From NCBI GenBank assembly GCA_035459025.1, contig DATHYT010000034.1, forward strand, positions 1 through 64,000: 64,000 nt of DNA, given 5' to 3'. This DNA comes from JAABQT01 sp035459025 (lineage in GTDB: Bacteria > Pseudomonadota > Gammaproteobacteria > Burkholderiales > SG8-39). Both the position numbers and the translations under genes were made by a program. Under the pieces are notes generated by a model. That model had not been told where the DNA came from and made no database searches. It saw only the letters and a program-made list of their open reading frames with translations. This document shows, piece by piece, positions 17,342 through 25,568 of the stretch. Within the stretch, counting starts at the first letter, position 1; every line of letters starts with the position of its first letter.

Positions 17342-18030
17342 GCGGAAAGGGCGGTGAGCCGGTAGCCCGCGCCGCGCACGGTCTCGATCAGGCGGTCGTG
17401 GCCTGAAGGCTCGAGGGACTTGCGCAGGCGCCGGATATGCACGTCGACCGTGCGCTCCTCGAGGAACACGTGGTCGCCCCAGACCTGATCGAGCAGCTGC
17501 GCACGCGAGTGCACGCGCTCGGCGTGGGTCATGAGGAAATGGAGCAAGCGAAACTCGGTCGGACCGAGTTCGAGCGCGCGGCTTGCGCCGAACACGCGGT
17601 GCGTCTCGGGCTCCAGGCGCAGCCCCGCCAGCTCCACCGGGTCGTCGGTCATCTGCGGCGCGCGCCGGCGCAGCACCGCCTTGATGCGCGCCAGCAACTC
17701 GCGCGGCGAGAACGGCTTGGTGACGTAGTCGTCGGCGCCGGCTTCCAGGCCCGCGACCTTGTCGGCCTCGGCGCCGCGCGCGGTCAGCAAAATGATGGGG
17801 ATCGCCCTGGTGCGGTCCTCCCGGCGCATCTGGCGCGCGAGCGCGACCCCCGACATTCCGGGCAGCATCCAGTCGATGAGCAGCAGGTCGGGCAGGGCGT
17901 GGCGCACGATCCCCAGCGCCCCTTCGGCATCCTTGGCGCGGATCACCTGGTGGCCGGCATGCTCGAGGTTCACCGCGATCAGCTCCTGGATCGCCGGCTC
18001 GTCCTCGACGAGCAGGATGTTGGCGGGCAT
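17338..18030 (-). CDS. phoB: Phosphate regulon response regulator PhoB
   Basis: The 230-residue OmpR-type regulator has receiver residues E9, D10, the phospho-acceptor D53 (LLIDWMLPGMSG) and the conserved lysine in TKPFSPREL. A winged-helix DNA-binding domain follows (about 130-228; RTVDVHIRRLRKSLE). The PhoB assignment follows from the pairing with phoR and overall similarity. It would activate pho-box promoters when phosphate is scarce. The two genes overlap by four bases, so they are co-translated. Confidence 0.92.
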   Translation of the reverse strand: MPANILLVEDEPAIQELIAVNLEHAGHQVIRAKDAEGALGIVRHALPDLLLIDWMLPGMSGVALARQMRREDRTRAIPIILLTARGAEADKVAGLEAGADDYVTKPFSPRELLARIKAVLRRRAPQMTDDPVELAGLRLEPETHRVFGASRALELGPTEFRLLHFLMTHAERVHSRAQLLDQVWGDHVFLEERTVDVHIRRLRKSLEPSGHDRLIETVRGAGYRLTALSA

Positions 18031-18082
18031 GGTGACGATAATTGGAACGTGTCGAGGCCGTATTGTTGCAGACCGCCCGGGG

Positions 18083-18088
18083 TATCAT
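18083..18088 (+). promoter_or_regulatory. Predicted -10 box (TATCAT) before the DUF971 gene
   Basis: TATCAT lies 9 bases before the ATG of the DUF971 gene with no ribosome binding site between. It is another candidate for a near-leaderless transcript, heading the DUF971-ubiE-ubiJ-ubiB group. Confidence 0.4.
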
Positions 18089-18097
18089 CGGTCGGCC

Positions 18098-18445
18098 ATG
18101 CCCACGCCGACCGAGATCCGGCTGCACCAGAAGTCGCGGCTGCTGGAAGTCGTCTTCGACGACGGCCGCAGCTTCCGCCTGCCCTACGAGTACCTGCGCG
18201 TGTTCTCGCCATCGGCCGAGGTGCGCGGCCACGGTCCCGGCCAGGAAGTGCTGCAGGTCGGCAAGCGCGAGGTCGAGATTCGCCAAGTCGAGCCGGTCGG
18301 CTCGTACGCGATCCAGCCCACGTTTTCCGACGGGCACGCGACGGGCATCTATTCCTGGGACTACCTCTACCAGCTGGGCGTCGAGCAGGACGCGCGCTGG
18401 GCCGCCTACCTCAAGCAGATCGAAGAGGCCGGAGCCAGCAGATAA
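18098..18445 (+). CDS. DUF971 domain-containing protein
   Basis: The 115-residue protein has a single DUF971 domain (gamma-butyrobetaine hydroxylase N-terminal-like) with the signature FRLPYEYLRVFSPSAEV and the ending GIYSWDYLYQLG. The family occurs beside iron-sulfur or ubiquinone genes and is thought to bind a metal or assist cofactor metabolism. Here ubiE follows 19 bases later on the same strand. The ATG is chosen by homology at PTPTEIRLHQ; the upstream frame overlaps phoB antisense. Confidence 0.85.
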   Translation: MPTPTEIRLHQKSRLLEVVFDDGRSFRLPYEYLRVFSPSAEVRGHGPGQEVLQVGKREVEIRQVEPVGSYAIQPTFSDGHATGIYSWDYLYQLGVEQDARWAAYLKQIEEAGASR

Positions 18446-18464
18446 CGTAAGCGGTTACTTACTC

Positions 18465-19199
18465 ATGTTCGATACCGACTTCGGCTACGAGCAGGTGCAC
18501 GAGAGCGAAAAGCGCGCGCGGGTCGGCGAGGTGTTCGACCAGGTCGCGCCGCGCTACGACCTGATGAACGACCTGATGTCGCTCGGCGTGCATCGGCTGT
18601 GGAAGGCCTTCGCCGTGAACGTGGCGCGCGTGCGCGCGGGCGATCGCGTGCTCGATATCGCCTCGGGCAGCGGCGACCTGGCGCGGGTCTTCGCGCGCCG
18701 GGCCGGAACGACCGGGGAGGTCTGGGCCACCGATATCAACCGCCGCATGCTCGAGCGCGGCCGCGACCGGCTGCTCGACGCCGGCCTGCGGCTGCCCGCC
18801 GTGCAGTGCGATGCCGAGCGCCTGCCGTTTCCCGCGGGGTACTTCGATTGCGTCGCGGTGGCTTTCGGCCTACGCAACATGACCCACAAGGACGCCGCGC
18901 TGGCCGAGATGGCGCGCGTATTGCGGCCCGGCGGCCGCCTGGTGGTGCTGGAATTCTCGCGGGTCTGGAAGCCGCTCGAGAAGCCCTACGCGCTCTATTC
19001 GTTCAGCGTGCTGCCGTGGCTCGGCAAGCAGGTGGCGGGCTCCGGCGACGCCTACCGCTATCTCGCCGAGTCGATCCGCAGGCATCCGGACCAGGACACG
19101 CTCGCCGCGATGATGGAACGCGCCGGTCTTGCGGCGGTCGAATACTTCAATCTCAGCGCAGGCGTCGCCGCAGTCCATCGCGGTGTCAAGCTGGGTTAG
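18465..19199 (+). CDS. ubiE: Demethylmenaquinone/ubiquinone C-methyltransferase UbiE
   Basis: The 244-residue SAM-dependent methyltransferase matches UbiE throughout. It has VFDQVAPRYDLMNDLMSLGVHR (split here for length) near the start, SAM motif VLDIASGSGDLA near residue 63, AFGLRNMTHKDAAL, and the C-terminal FNLSAGVAAVHRGVK. It performs the C-methylation of ubiquinone and, where present, menaquinone precursors at the inner face of the membrane. It sits with ubiJ and ubiB, the usual accessory partners. Confidence 0.96.
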   Translation: MFDTDFGYEQVHESEKRARVGEVFDQVAPRYDLMNDLMSLGVHRLWKAFAVNVARVRAGDRVLDIASGSGDLARVFARRAGTTGEVWATDINRRMLERGRDRLLDAGLRLPAVQCDAERLPFPAGYFDCVAVAFGLRNMTHKDAALAEMARVLRPGGRLVVLEFSRVWKPLEKPYALYSFSVLPWLGKQVAGSGDAYRYLAESIRRHPDQDTLAAMMERAGLAAVEYFNLSAGVAAVHRGVKLG

Positions 19200-19245
19200 C
19201 ATCGCAGCGCAGTTCGACAACTTTACGCAAAGGAGCGTGCGCTTC

Positions 19246-20076
19246 ATGAGCAAGGGGTGGTTCGGGATCACGGCAGCCGTGCTGCTGGGACTGGTGATCG
19301 CAATGCCGGAAGCGGAGGCGCGCCGCCTGGGCGGCGCGCGCTCGCTCGGCGTGCAACGTAACGTCACGGCGCCGCCCGCGGCCGTGCCGGCCAAGCCGGC
19401 GCAGGCCGCGCCGGCGGCACCTGCAGCGGGCACGGGCAGCAAGCTCGCGCCGATGCTCGGCGGACTCGCCCTCGGCGGGCTGCTCGGCGCTTTCTTCGCC
19501 GGCAATCCGGTCCTCGGCACGCTGCTTACCGCGCTCCTCGTCGGCATGCTGGTGTTTGCAGGCATCGCCCTGGTGCGCGTGCTGCGCGCGCCGCGCACCG
19601 CACCACCAGCGTTCCAGTACGCGGGCCTGGGCAGCGAGACGGTGGCCGCGCCGCCGCCGTCGCAGGCCGCGGGGTTGGAGGCGCGCGAGCCGAGCAGCCC
19701 GGCGCGCGCGCACCTGCCCGCGGGCTTCGACGCCGCAGGGTTCCTGCGCGCCGCCAAGGAGAACTTCATCCGCCTGCAAATCGCGAACGACAGCGGCGAG
19801 CTCGAAGCGCTGCGCGACATGACCACCACCGGCATGTTCGAGGCGCTCCGCAACGACGCCGGCGCGGGGCAGCAAACCGACGTGGTGACGCTGAGCGCCG
19901 ACCTGCTCGAGGTGACGACCGAGGGCGGCCGGCACTGGGCGAGCGTGCGCTTTTCGGGCCTGGTGCGGGAGGCACCCGGGGCGGAGCCCGTGAGCTTCGA
20001 GGAGGTGTGGAACCTGACGAAGCCCGCCGACGGCTCCAGCGGGTGGCTGCTGGCCGGCATCCAGCAGATGCACTGA
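19246..20076 (+). CDS. Tim44-like domain protein, membrane-anchored
   Basis: The 276-residue protein has a signal or anchor (residues 5-24), a proline/alanine-rich linker, a glycine-rich double transmembrane stretch (about 68-108), a second linker and a C-terminal Tim44/TimA-type domain (about 160-275; AAKENFIRLQIANDSGELEAL is the start, split here). Bacterial Tim44-like proteins of this layout are common between ubiE and ubiJ in betaproteobacteria, with unknown function. A good AAAGGAG ribosome binding site precedes the ATG. A strong hairpin follows the gene. Confidence 0.82.
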   Translation: MSKGWFGITAAVLLGLVIAMPEAEARRLGGARSLGVQRNVTAPPAAVPAKPAQAAPAAPAAGTGSKLAPMLGGLALGGLLGAFFAGNPVLGTLLTALLVGMLVFAGIALVRVLRAPRTAPPAFQYAGLGSETVAAPPPSQAAGLEAREPSSPARAHLPAGFDAAGFLRAAKENFIRLQIANDSGELEALRDMTTTGMFEALRNDAGAGQQTDVVTLSADLLEVTTEGGRHWASVRFSGLVREAPGAEPVSFEEVWNLTKPADGSSGWLLAGIQQMH

Positions 20077-20082
20077 TCGCTC

Positions 20083-20088
20083 TATACT
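20083..20088 (+). promoter_or_regulatory. Possible -10 box (TATACT) upstream of ubiJ
   Basis: TATACT lies just after the Tim44-like stop. If used, transcription would begin at the first bases of the palindrome at 20095. No clear -35 is seen. Confidence 0.35.
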
Positions 20089-20094
20089 CCGGAG

Positions 20095-20124
20095 GGGCCA
20101 CCCTAGGGTGGCCCTTTTTGTTTT
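20095..20124 (+). terminator. Rho-independent terminator-like palindrome in front of ubiJ
   Basis: A perfect 20-base palindrome (GGGCCACCCTAGGGTGGCCC) is followed by TTTTTGTTTT. It is a textbook intrinsic terminator for the Tim44-like gene. It ends only one base before the ubiJ ATG, leaving no space for a ribosome binding site, so it also sits in any ubiJ leader. Confidence 0.85.
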
Positions 20125-20125
20125 C

Positions 20126-20692
20126 ATGGCCACGCTCGAATCCCCGCTGGTACTGGCGCTGAACCGGCTGCTCGAGGCCGAGGGCTGGGCGCGCGAGCGC
20201 CTGGCGCCCTTTGCCGGAGAAACGGTGGAACTGCGCGCGCCGCCGCTGCCGGCGCTGCGCTTTTCCATCGTCGAGGGCGGCCGGCTCGCGCCCGGCACTG
20301 CCGCGAGCCTCACGCTGACGCTGCGGCCCGATTCGCTGCCGGCGCTGCTGCGGGGCGAGGAGCATTTCATGCGCACCGTCGGCATCGACGGCAACGCGCA
20401 ACTGGCGCGCGAAGTCCTGCATCTCGCGCGCCACCTGCGCTGGGACGCCGAGGAGGATCTGTCGCGCCTGGTGGGCGACGCGGCCGCGCACCGCGCGGTG
20501 ATGCTGGCGCGCGATTTCGCCGCCTGGCAGCTCGACGCCGGTCGCCGGCTCGCCGAGGCCTTCATGGAGTACGCGCAGGAGGAAGGGCGCCTGCTCGCGC
20601 CGCGCGCCGGGTACGCGGCCTTCGCCGCCGAGGTGGCGCAGCTGCGCGACGCGCTGGAGCGCCTGGAAAAGCGCATCGGGCGCCTTGCATGA
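20126..20692 (+). CDS. ubiJ: Ubiquinone biosynthesis accessory factor UbiJ
   Basis: The 188-residue protein has an N-terminal SCP2 lipid-binding domain (about 5-105; ALNRLLEAEGWARERLAPF) and a C-terminal helical tail with a short coiled coil (VAQLRDALERLEKRIGRL). UbiJ and UbiK organise the soluble Ubi metabolon that modifies the ubiquinone ring. The gene lies between ubiE and ubiB, overlapping ubiB by four bases. The ATG follows the U-tract of a terminator and has no ribosome binding site. An earlier start at 20108 would lie in the hairpin and looks false. Confidence 0.88.
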   Translation: MATLESPLVLALNRLLEAEGWARERLAPFAGETVELRAPPLPALRFSIVEGGRLAPGTAASLTLTLRPDSLPALLRGEEHFMRTVGIDGNAQLAREVLHLARHLRWDAEEDLSRLVGDAAAHRAVMLARDFAAWQLDAGRRLAEAFMEYAQEEGRLLAPRAGYAAFAAEVAQLRDALERLEKRIGRLA

Positions 20693-22161
20693 GGCGGCTT
20701 GCGCGCATCGTCTGGGTGGCGCTCCGGTTCCGGCTGTATCGCTTCTGGCCGCGTTTCGCGCGGGCCGCCGACCCCGAGCGCGCAGTGCGGCTGCGCCGCG
20801 CGCTGGAGACGCTCGGGCCGATCTTCGTCAAGTTCGGGCAGGTGCTCTCCACGCGTCGCGACCTCCTGCCGCTCGACATCGCCGACGAGCTGGCAAAGCT
20901 CCAGGATCGGGTGCCGCCGTTCGACCCGGTACTGGCGCGCGCCGAGATCGAGCGCGGCATCGGCAAGCCGATCGACGCGGTGTTCTCGAGCTTCGAGCGC
21001 GAGGCGGTGGCGAGCGCCTCCATTGCCCAGGTGCACCTCGCGCGGCTCCACGACGGCGCCGAGGTGGCGGTGAAGGTGCTGCGCCCGGGCGTCGAGCGCG
21101 CCATCGCGCGCGACGTGGCGCTGCTCGAAACCGCGGCACGGCTGGTGGAGCTGCTGTGGGCCGATGGCCGGCGCCTCAAGCCGCGCGAGGTGGTGGCGGA
21201 GTTCGCGCGCCACCTGGAGGAGGAGCTGGACCTATTGCGCGAGGCGGCGAGCGCGAGCCAGCTGCGGCGCAACTTCGAGGCTTCGGTGCTGCTCGCCGTG
21301 CCGCGCGTGTACTGGGACTGGTGCAGCCAGCGCGTGATGGTGATGGAGCGCATGCACGGCACGCCGGTCTCCCAGGTCGAGCGCCTGCGCGAGAAGGGCG
21401 TCGACATCCCGCGCCTGGCGCGCGCCGGCGTCGAGATCTTCTTCACCCAGGTATTTCGCGACGGCTTCTTTCACGCCGACATGCACCCGGGGAACATCCT
21501 CGTCACCGACGAGGGCCAGTACGTCGCGCTCGACTTCGGCATCATGGGCACGCTGACCGAAACCGACAAGAACTACCTGGCGCAGAACTTTCTCGCCTTC
21601 TTCAAACGCGACTACCGGCGCGTGGCGCAGGCGCACCTGGATGCGGGCTGGGTGCCCGAGGGCACGCGCATCGACGATTTCGAGGGCGCGATCCGCGCCG
21701 TGTGCGAGCCGATCTTCGCGCGCCCGCTGAAGGAGATCTACTTCGGCAAGCTGCTGCTGCGCCTGTTCCAGACCTCGCGCCGCTTCAACGTCGAGATCCA
21801 GCCGCAACTGGTGCTGCTGCAAAAGACGCTGCTCAACATCGAAGGCCTCGGGCGCACGCTCGATCCCGACCTCGACCTCTGGCAGACGGCGAAGCCCTAC
21901 CTCGAGCGCTGGATGAGCGAGCAGATCGGCTGGCGCGGCTTGGCGCGCGCGCTCGCCCAGGAAGCGCCCACCTGGGCGGCGACGCTGCCGCAGCTGCCGC
22001 GACTCGCGCACCGGCTGCTGGCCGAAGACCGGCTCGGCGCGCTGGAGCGCGCGCTGGCGCGGATCGGCGAGCAGAACGTGCGTCGCAATCGTCTGCTCGC
22101 GGCGATCGCGGCGCTGCTTGCCGCGGCGCTGATTCTCATTATGATGGCGGCGGCATGCTGA
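20689..22161 (+). CDS. ubiB: Ubiquinone biosynthesis ATPase/kinase-like protein UbiB
   Basis: The 490-residue protein shows the UbiB/ADCK signature: the KxGQ motif in PIFVKFGQVLSTRRD, an alanine-rich loop (ASASIAQVH), FFHADMHPGNILV as catalytic loop and LDFGIMG in place of DFG. Two C-terminal transmembrane helices end the chain, the last near 470-488. UbiB is needed for ubiquinone synthesis and probably extracts or delivers hydrophobic intermediates at the membrane using ATP. It overlaps ubiJ and the next symporter gene by a few bases. Confidence 0.95.
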   Translation: MRRLARIVWVALRFRLYRFWPRFARAADPERAVRLRRALETLGPIFVKFGQVLSTRRDLLPLDIADELAKLQDRVPPFDPVLARAEIERGIGKPIDAVFSSFEREAVASASIAQVHLARLHDGAEVAVKVLRPGVERAIARDVALLETAARLVELLWADGRRLKPREVVAEFARHLEEELDLLREAASASQLRRNFEASVLLAVPRVYWDWCSQRVMVMERMHGTPVSQVERLREKGVDIPRLARAGVEIFFTQVFRDGFFHADMHPGNILVTDEGQYVALDFGIMGTLTETDKNYLAQNFLAFFKRDYRRVAQAHLDAGWVPEGTRIDDFEGAIRAVCEPIFARPLKEIYFGKLLLRLFQTSRRFNVEIQPQLVLLQKTLLNIEGLGRTLDPDLDLWQTAKPYLERWMSEQIGWRGLARALAQEAPTWAATLPQLPRLAHRLLAEDRLGALERALARIGEQNVRRNRLLAAIAALLAAALILIMMAAAC

Positions 22162-23585
22162 TCGCCTTCGTTGCGCTCTATCTCGTGGCCTCGATCGCCA
22201 TCGGCTTGTGGGCGGCGCGGCGCGTGCACAACTCGCGCGACTACGTGGTCGCCGGCCGCAGCCTGCCGCTCTACATGAGCTTCGCGCTGGTGTTCGCGAC
22301 CTGGTTCGGCGCCGAGACCGTGCTCGGCGTCTCGGCCACCTTCCTGAAGGACGGCATGGGTGGCATCGTCGCCGACCCGTTCGGCTTTTCCTTCTGCCTG
22401 GTGCTGATTGCGCTGTTTTTCGCGCGCGCGTTCTACCGCCTGAACCTGCTCACCATCGGCGACTTCTACCGCAAGCGCTACAACAAGCCCGTCGAGGTCG
22501 CCACCAGCGTGTGCATCACGCTGTCGTACCTCGGCTGGACCTCGGCGCAGTTCACCGCGCTTGGGTTCGTGTTCCACGCGCTCTCGGGCGGCGCGATTCC
22601 CCTGCACTGGGGCATCGCGCTGGGCGCCGGCTGCGTGCTTGTCTACACATTGTTCGGCGGCATGTTCTCCATCGCCTACACGGACCTGTTCCAGACCACC
22701 ATCATCATCGTCGGCCTGATCTACCTCGCGTTTCTGCTCGGCGGCATGGCGGGCGGGCCGGGCGCGGTGCTGGCGCACGCGGCGCAGGCCGACAAGTTCC
22801 AGTTTTGGCCCAAGCCCGAGCTGAAGGAGATCCTCGCCTTCGTCGCCGCCTTCCTCACGGCCGCGCTCGGCTCGATTCCGCAGCAGGACGTGTTCCAGCG
22901 CGTGACTTCGGCCAAAGACGCCGACACCGCGGTGCGCGGCACGATGCTCGGCGGCATCGTCTACTTCTTCATGGCGTTCGTGCCGATCTACCTTGCCTAC
23001 TCGGCGCTGCTCATCGACCCGCAGATGGTGGCGCCGCTCATCGAGGGCGATGCGAACGAGAACCAGCTCATCCTGCCCAACCTGATCCTGGGGCACACGC
23101 CGGTCTTCGCGCAGGTGATGTTCTTTGGCGCGCTGCTCTCGGCGATCATGTCCTCGGCTTCGGGCGCGCTGCTCGCGCCGACGTCGCTCTTTACCGAGAA
23201 CGTGCTGCGCCCGTTCCTGCCGAACATGAGCGACCGGCAGTTCCTGCTCACGCTGCGCCTCGTGCTGGTGATCTTCGCCCTCGCGGTGCTGGTGTTCGCG
23301 CTGGAGAGCGACGCCAGCATCTACCAGATGGTGCAGAACGCCTACAAGGTGACGCTGGTCTCGGCGTTCGCGCCGCTGGTGCTCGGCCTGTTCTGGAACC
23401 GCGCCACCACCGCGGGCGCGCTGCTCTCGGTGGTGCTCGGCCTGGTGACGTGGCTGCTCATGGAGGCCGTCGCCCCGGAGGCGCTCGTGCCGCCGCAGCT
23501 CGTCGGTCTCGCGGCGTCGTTCCTCGGCATGGTGGTCGGCAGCCTCGCCTCGCGGCCGGCGCACGCGCGGGCGCACCCCGGATAG
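22155..23585 (+). CDS. Sodium:solute symporter (SSS family)
   Basis: The 476-residue inner-membrane protein has about 13 hydrophobic helices and SSS features: the N-terminal helix and SRDYVVAGRSLPLYMSFAL, ATWFGAETVLG, TLFGGMFSIAYTDLFQ, and LLSAIMSSASGALLAPTSLF for the sodium site. It couples uptake of a small solute to sodium. The ligand cannot be named; the sequence is not clearly PutP or PanF. It overlaps ubiB by 7 bases and is probably co-transcribed. Confidence 0.88.
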   Translation: MLIAFVALYLVASIAIGLWAARRVHNSRDYVVAGRSLPLYMSFALVFATWFGAETVLGVSATFLKDGMGGIVADPFGFSFCLVLIALFFARAFYRLNLLTIGDFYRKRYNKPVEVATSVCITLSYLGWTSAQFTALGFVFHALSGGAIPLHWGIALGAGCVLVYTLFGGMFSIAYTDLFQTTIIIVGLIYLAFLLGGMAGGPGAVLAHAAQADKFQFWPKPELKEILAFVAAFLTAALGSIPQQDVFQRVTSAKDADTAVRGTMLGGIVYFFMAFVPIYLAYSALLIDPQMVAPLIEGDANENQLILPNLILGHTPVFAQVMFFGALLSAIMSSASGALLAPTSLFTENVLRPFLPNMSDRQFLLTLRLVLVIFALAVLVFALESDASIYQMVQNAYKVTLVSAFAPLVLGLFWNRATTAGALLSVVLGLVTWLLMEAVAPEALVPPQLVGLAASFLGMVVGSLASRPAHARAHPG

Positions 23586-23588
23586 CGC

Positions 23589-24647
23589 GTGCGCGGCTCG
23601 CCGCTCGCACGCCTGCTCCTTTTCGTCTACGCGCTGCTCGTCGTCTACGCGTCGCTGCACCCGCTCGCGGGGTGGCGCGACCACGGTCTCATGCCGTTCG
23701 AGTTCCTCGCCGCGCCGTGGCCGCGGCACGTGGTCCTGTTCGACGTCGCGGCCGACGTCGTCGGCTACGCCGCGCTCGGCGCGCTCGCCGTGCTCGCATG
23801 GCACCCGCGGCTGCGGCGCGGCCGCGCGGTGCTCGCGGCCACCGCGCTGGGCCTGGTGCTGTCGGTCGTCCTGGAGTCGGTGCAGACCTATCTGCCGACG
23901 CGCGTCGCGTCCAACGTGGACGTGCTGTGCAACACGGCCGGCGCGCTCGCCGGCGCGCTCGCGGGCCTCGCGTTCGCGCCGCTGTCGCCCGCGCTGCGCG
24001 GCTGGCGCGCGCGCCTCTTCCTGCCCGGCACGCTGTCGGACCTGGGCGTCGCGCTGCTCGGCCTGTGGCTGTTCATGCAGCTCAATCCGGCGATGCTGCT
24101 GTTCGGCGGCGGCGACCTGCGCAACCTGATCGCTGGCCCGGGCGGGGCGGCGCGCGCGCCGGAGTTCTTCGCCGCCATCGAGGCGATCACCGCCGCCGCC
24201 AACCTCGCTGCGCTGGCGCTGCTTGCCTCGGTGATCGTCGCGCCCGGCGCGCCGGTGCGGCGGCTCGTGCTGCTCCTGCTCACGGCCGCGCTCGCCGTGA
24301 AGACGCTTGCGTTCACGATCATCCTGCGCGCGCAGGACGTCTTCGCCTGGCTCACGCCGGGAGCGCAGCGCGGCCTCGCCGCGGGGCTCGTGCTTGCGAT
24401 GCTCGCGGTGGCGCTGCCGCGCGTGGCGCGCATGGCGCTCGCCGCGGTCCTGCTCACGGCGGCCGCCGTGCTGGTCAATCACGCGCCACCCAACCCTTAT
24501 CTGGCCGAGATTCTCAAGCTCTGGCAGCAGGGGCACTTCCTCAACTTCAACGGCCTCACGCGCCTGGTGGCCACGCTGTGGCCCTTCGCCGCCGTCGCCT
24601 ACCTGATCGTGCTGGCGGCGCGGCGCCGCGACGAGGGGCTGCTGTAG
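23589..24647 (+). CDS. VanZ-family membrane protein
   Basis: The 352-residue protein has about ten hydrophobic segments. The N-terminal half is a VanZ domain (YALLVVYASLHPLAGW; SVVLESVQTYLPTRVAS; NTAGALAGALAG). The C-terminal half has extra helices without a recognised family. VanZ-like proteins are linked to envelope or antibiotic phenotypes elsewhere, but the role here is unknown. The start is a GTG three bases after the symporter stop. The TAG stop forms the first half of a predicted -10 box. Confidence 0.8.
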   Translation: MRGSPLARLLLFVYALLVVYASLHPLAGWRDHGLMPFEFLAAPWPRHVVLFDVAADVVGYAALGALAVLAWHPRLRRGRAVLAATALGLVLSVVLESVQTYLPTRVASNVDVLCNTAGALAGALAGLAFAPLSPALRGWRARLFLPGTLSDLGVALLGLWLFMQLNPAMLLFGGGDLRNLIAGPGGAARAPEFFAAIEAITAAANLAALALLASVIVAPGAPVRRLVLLLLTAALAVKTLAFTIILRAQDVFAWLTPGAQRGLAAGLVLAMLAVALPRVARMALAAVLLTAAAVLVNHAPPNPYLAEILKLWQQGHFLNFNGLTRLVATLWPFAAVAYLIVLAARRRDEGLL

Positions 24648-24650
24648 AAT
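24645..24650 (+). promoter_or_regulatory. Predicted -10 box (TAGAAT) overlapping the VanZ stop codon
   Basis: TAGAAT, whose TAG is the VanZ stop, is 9 bases upstream of the ferredoxin ATG and is followed by TCGCGCCCC. There is no ribosome binding site, so the transcript would be leaderless or nearly so. Confidence 0.45.
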
Positions 24651-24659
24651 TCGCGCCCC

Positions 24660-24974
24660 ATGTCCTACTACGAGCGCCACGTCTTCTTCTGCTGCAACCG
24701 GCGCGACGCCTCCGACCCGCGCGGCTGCTGCAGCGCCAAGGGCGCTTCGGACATGCGCGACTACGCGAAGCAGCGCGTCAAGGAGCTCAAGCTCGCGGGC
24801 GCGGGCAAGGTGCGCATCAACCAGGCCGGGTGCCTCGATCGCTGCGAACAGGGGCCCTGCGCCGTGGTGTATCCGGATGCCGTCTGGTACACCTACGTGG
24901 ACCGCGGCGACATCGACGAGATCATCGAGGAGCACCTGCGGCACGGCCGCATCGTCGAGCGCCTGAGGATCTGA
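24660..24974 (+). CDS. Thioredoxin-like [2Fe-2S] ferredoxin
   Basis: The 104-residue protein resembles the (2Fe-2S) ferredoxin-like thioredoxin fold. Candidate ligands are in FFCCNRR/DPRGCCSAKG and NQAGCLDRCEQGPCAVVYP, the usual C-x(8-12)-C...CxxxC arrangement of this family. It probably carries electrons or senses iron in the cytoplasm; partners are unknown. The next gene overlaps its stop by one base. Confidence 0.85.
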   Translation: MSYYERHVFFCCNRRDASDPRGCCSAKGASDMRDYAKQRVKELKLAGAGKVRINQAGCLDRCEQGPCAVVYPDAVWYTYVDRGDIDEIIEEHLRHGRIVERLRI

Positions 24975-25567
24975 TGCGTCCGGTGACACGGCGCGAGACG
25001 GTCCACGGACCCGCCGGCGGCATCGAGTGCGCCGTGGACGAGCCGAAAGGCGCGGCGCGCGGCGTCGCGCTGATCGCGCATCCGCACCCGCTGTACGGCG
25101 GCACGCTTGACAACAAGGTGGTGCAGACTTTGTCGCGGGCCATGGTCGAGCTGGGCTACGCAGCCTGGCGGCCGAACTTCCGCGGCGTCGGCAGAAGCGA
25201 AGGCCGCTATGACGAGGGTCGCGGCGAGGTCGAGGACCTGGCGGCAGTGCTCGAGCATGTGCGGGCGGAGCGCCCGGTACTGGCCGGGTTTTCCTTTGGC
25301 GCGGCGATGCAGGCGAAGCTCGCGGGGCGCGTCGCGCCGGAGCGCATGGTGCTGGTCGGCATCGCGGTAAACCATTTCGAGGCGCCCACCGTGCCCGCCA
25401 ATACCCTGCTGATCCACGGCGAGAACGACGTCACGGTGCCGATCGCGGCGGTGCGCGACTGGGCCGAGCCGCAGGGCCTGGCGCTCGTCGTCGTGCCGGG
25501 GGCGGACCACTTCTTCCACCGCAAGCTGCCCGAGTTGAGAAGCGCGGTCACCGCGAACTGGACCTGA
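24974..25567 (+). CDS. Alpha/beta hydrolase, dienelactone hydrolase-like
   Basis: The 197-residue protein is a small alpha/beta hydrolase. HPHPLYGGTLDNKVV marks the oxyanion region, PNFRGVGRSEG follows, the nucleophile elbow is GFSFGA, and GENDVTVP and ADHFFHRK supply the acid and histidine. This subgroup (annotated COG2945) has unknown substrates. It lies in a tight group between the ferredoxin and hemJ, which gives no firm clue. Confidence 0.85.
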   Translation: MRPVTRRETVHGPAGGIECAVDEPKGAARGVALIAHPHPLYGGTLDNKVVQTLSRAMVELGYAAWRPNFRGVGRSEGRYDEGRGEVEDLAAVLEHVRAERPVLAGFSFGAAMQAKLAGRVAPERMVLVGIAVNHFEAPTVPANTLLIHGENDVTVPIAAVRDWAEPQGLALVVVPGADHFFHRKLPELRSAVTANWT

Positions 25568-25568
25568 C

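Noticed and set aside
16046..18337. Continuous frame joining phoR to an N-terminal extension
   Set aside because: The extension is phoB read out of frame; phoR starts at the TTG overlapping the phoB stop.
18440..18464. Dyad GTAAGCGGTTAC upstream of ubiE as an operator
   Set aside because: Only the outer four bases are symmetric; too short and imperfect to support a regulatory call.
21897..24989. 1030-codon minus-strand frame
   Set aside because: It is antisense to ubiB, the symporter and VanZ; very rich in Arg, His, Glu and Gln, typical of GC-rich shadows.
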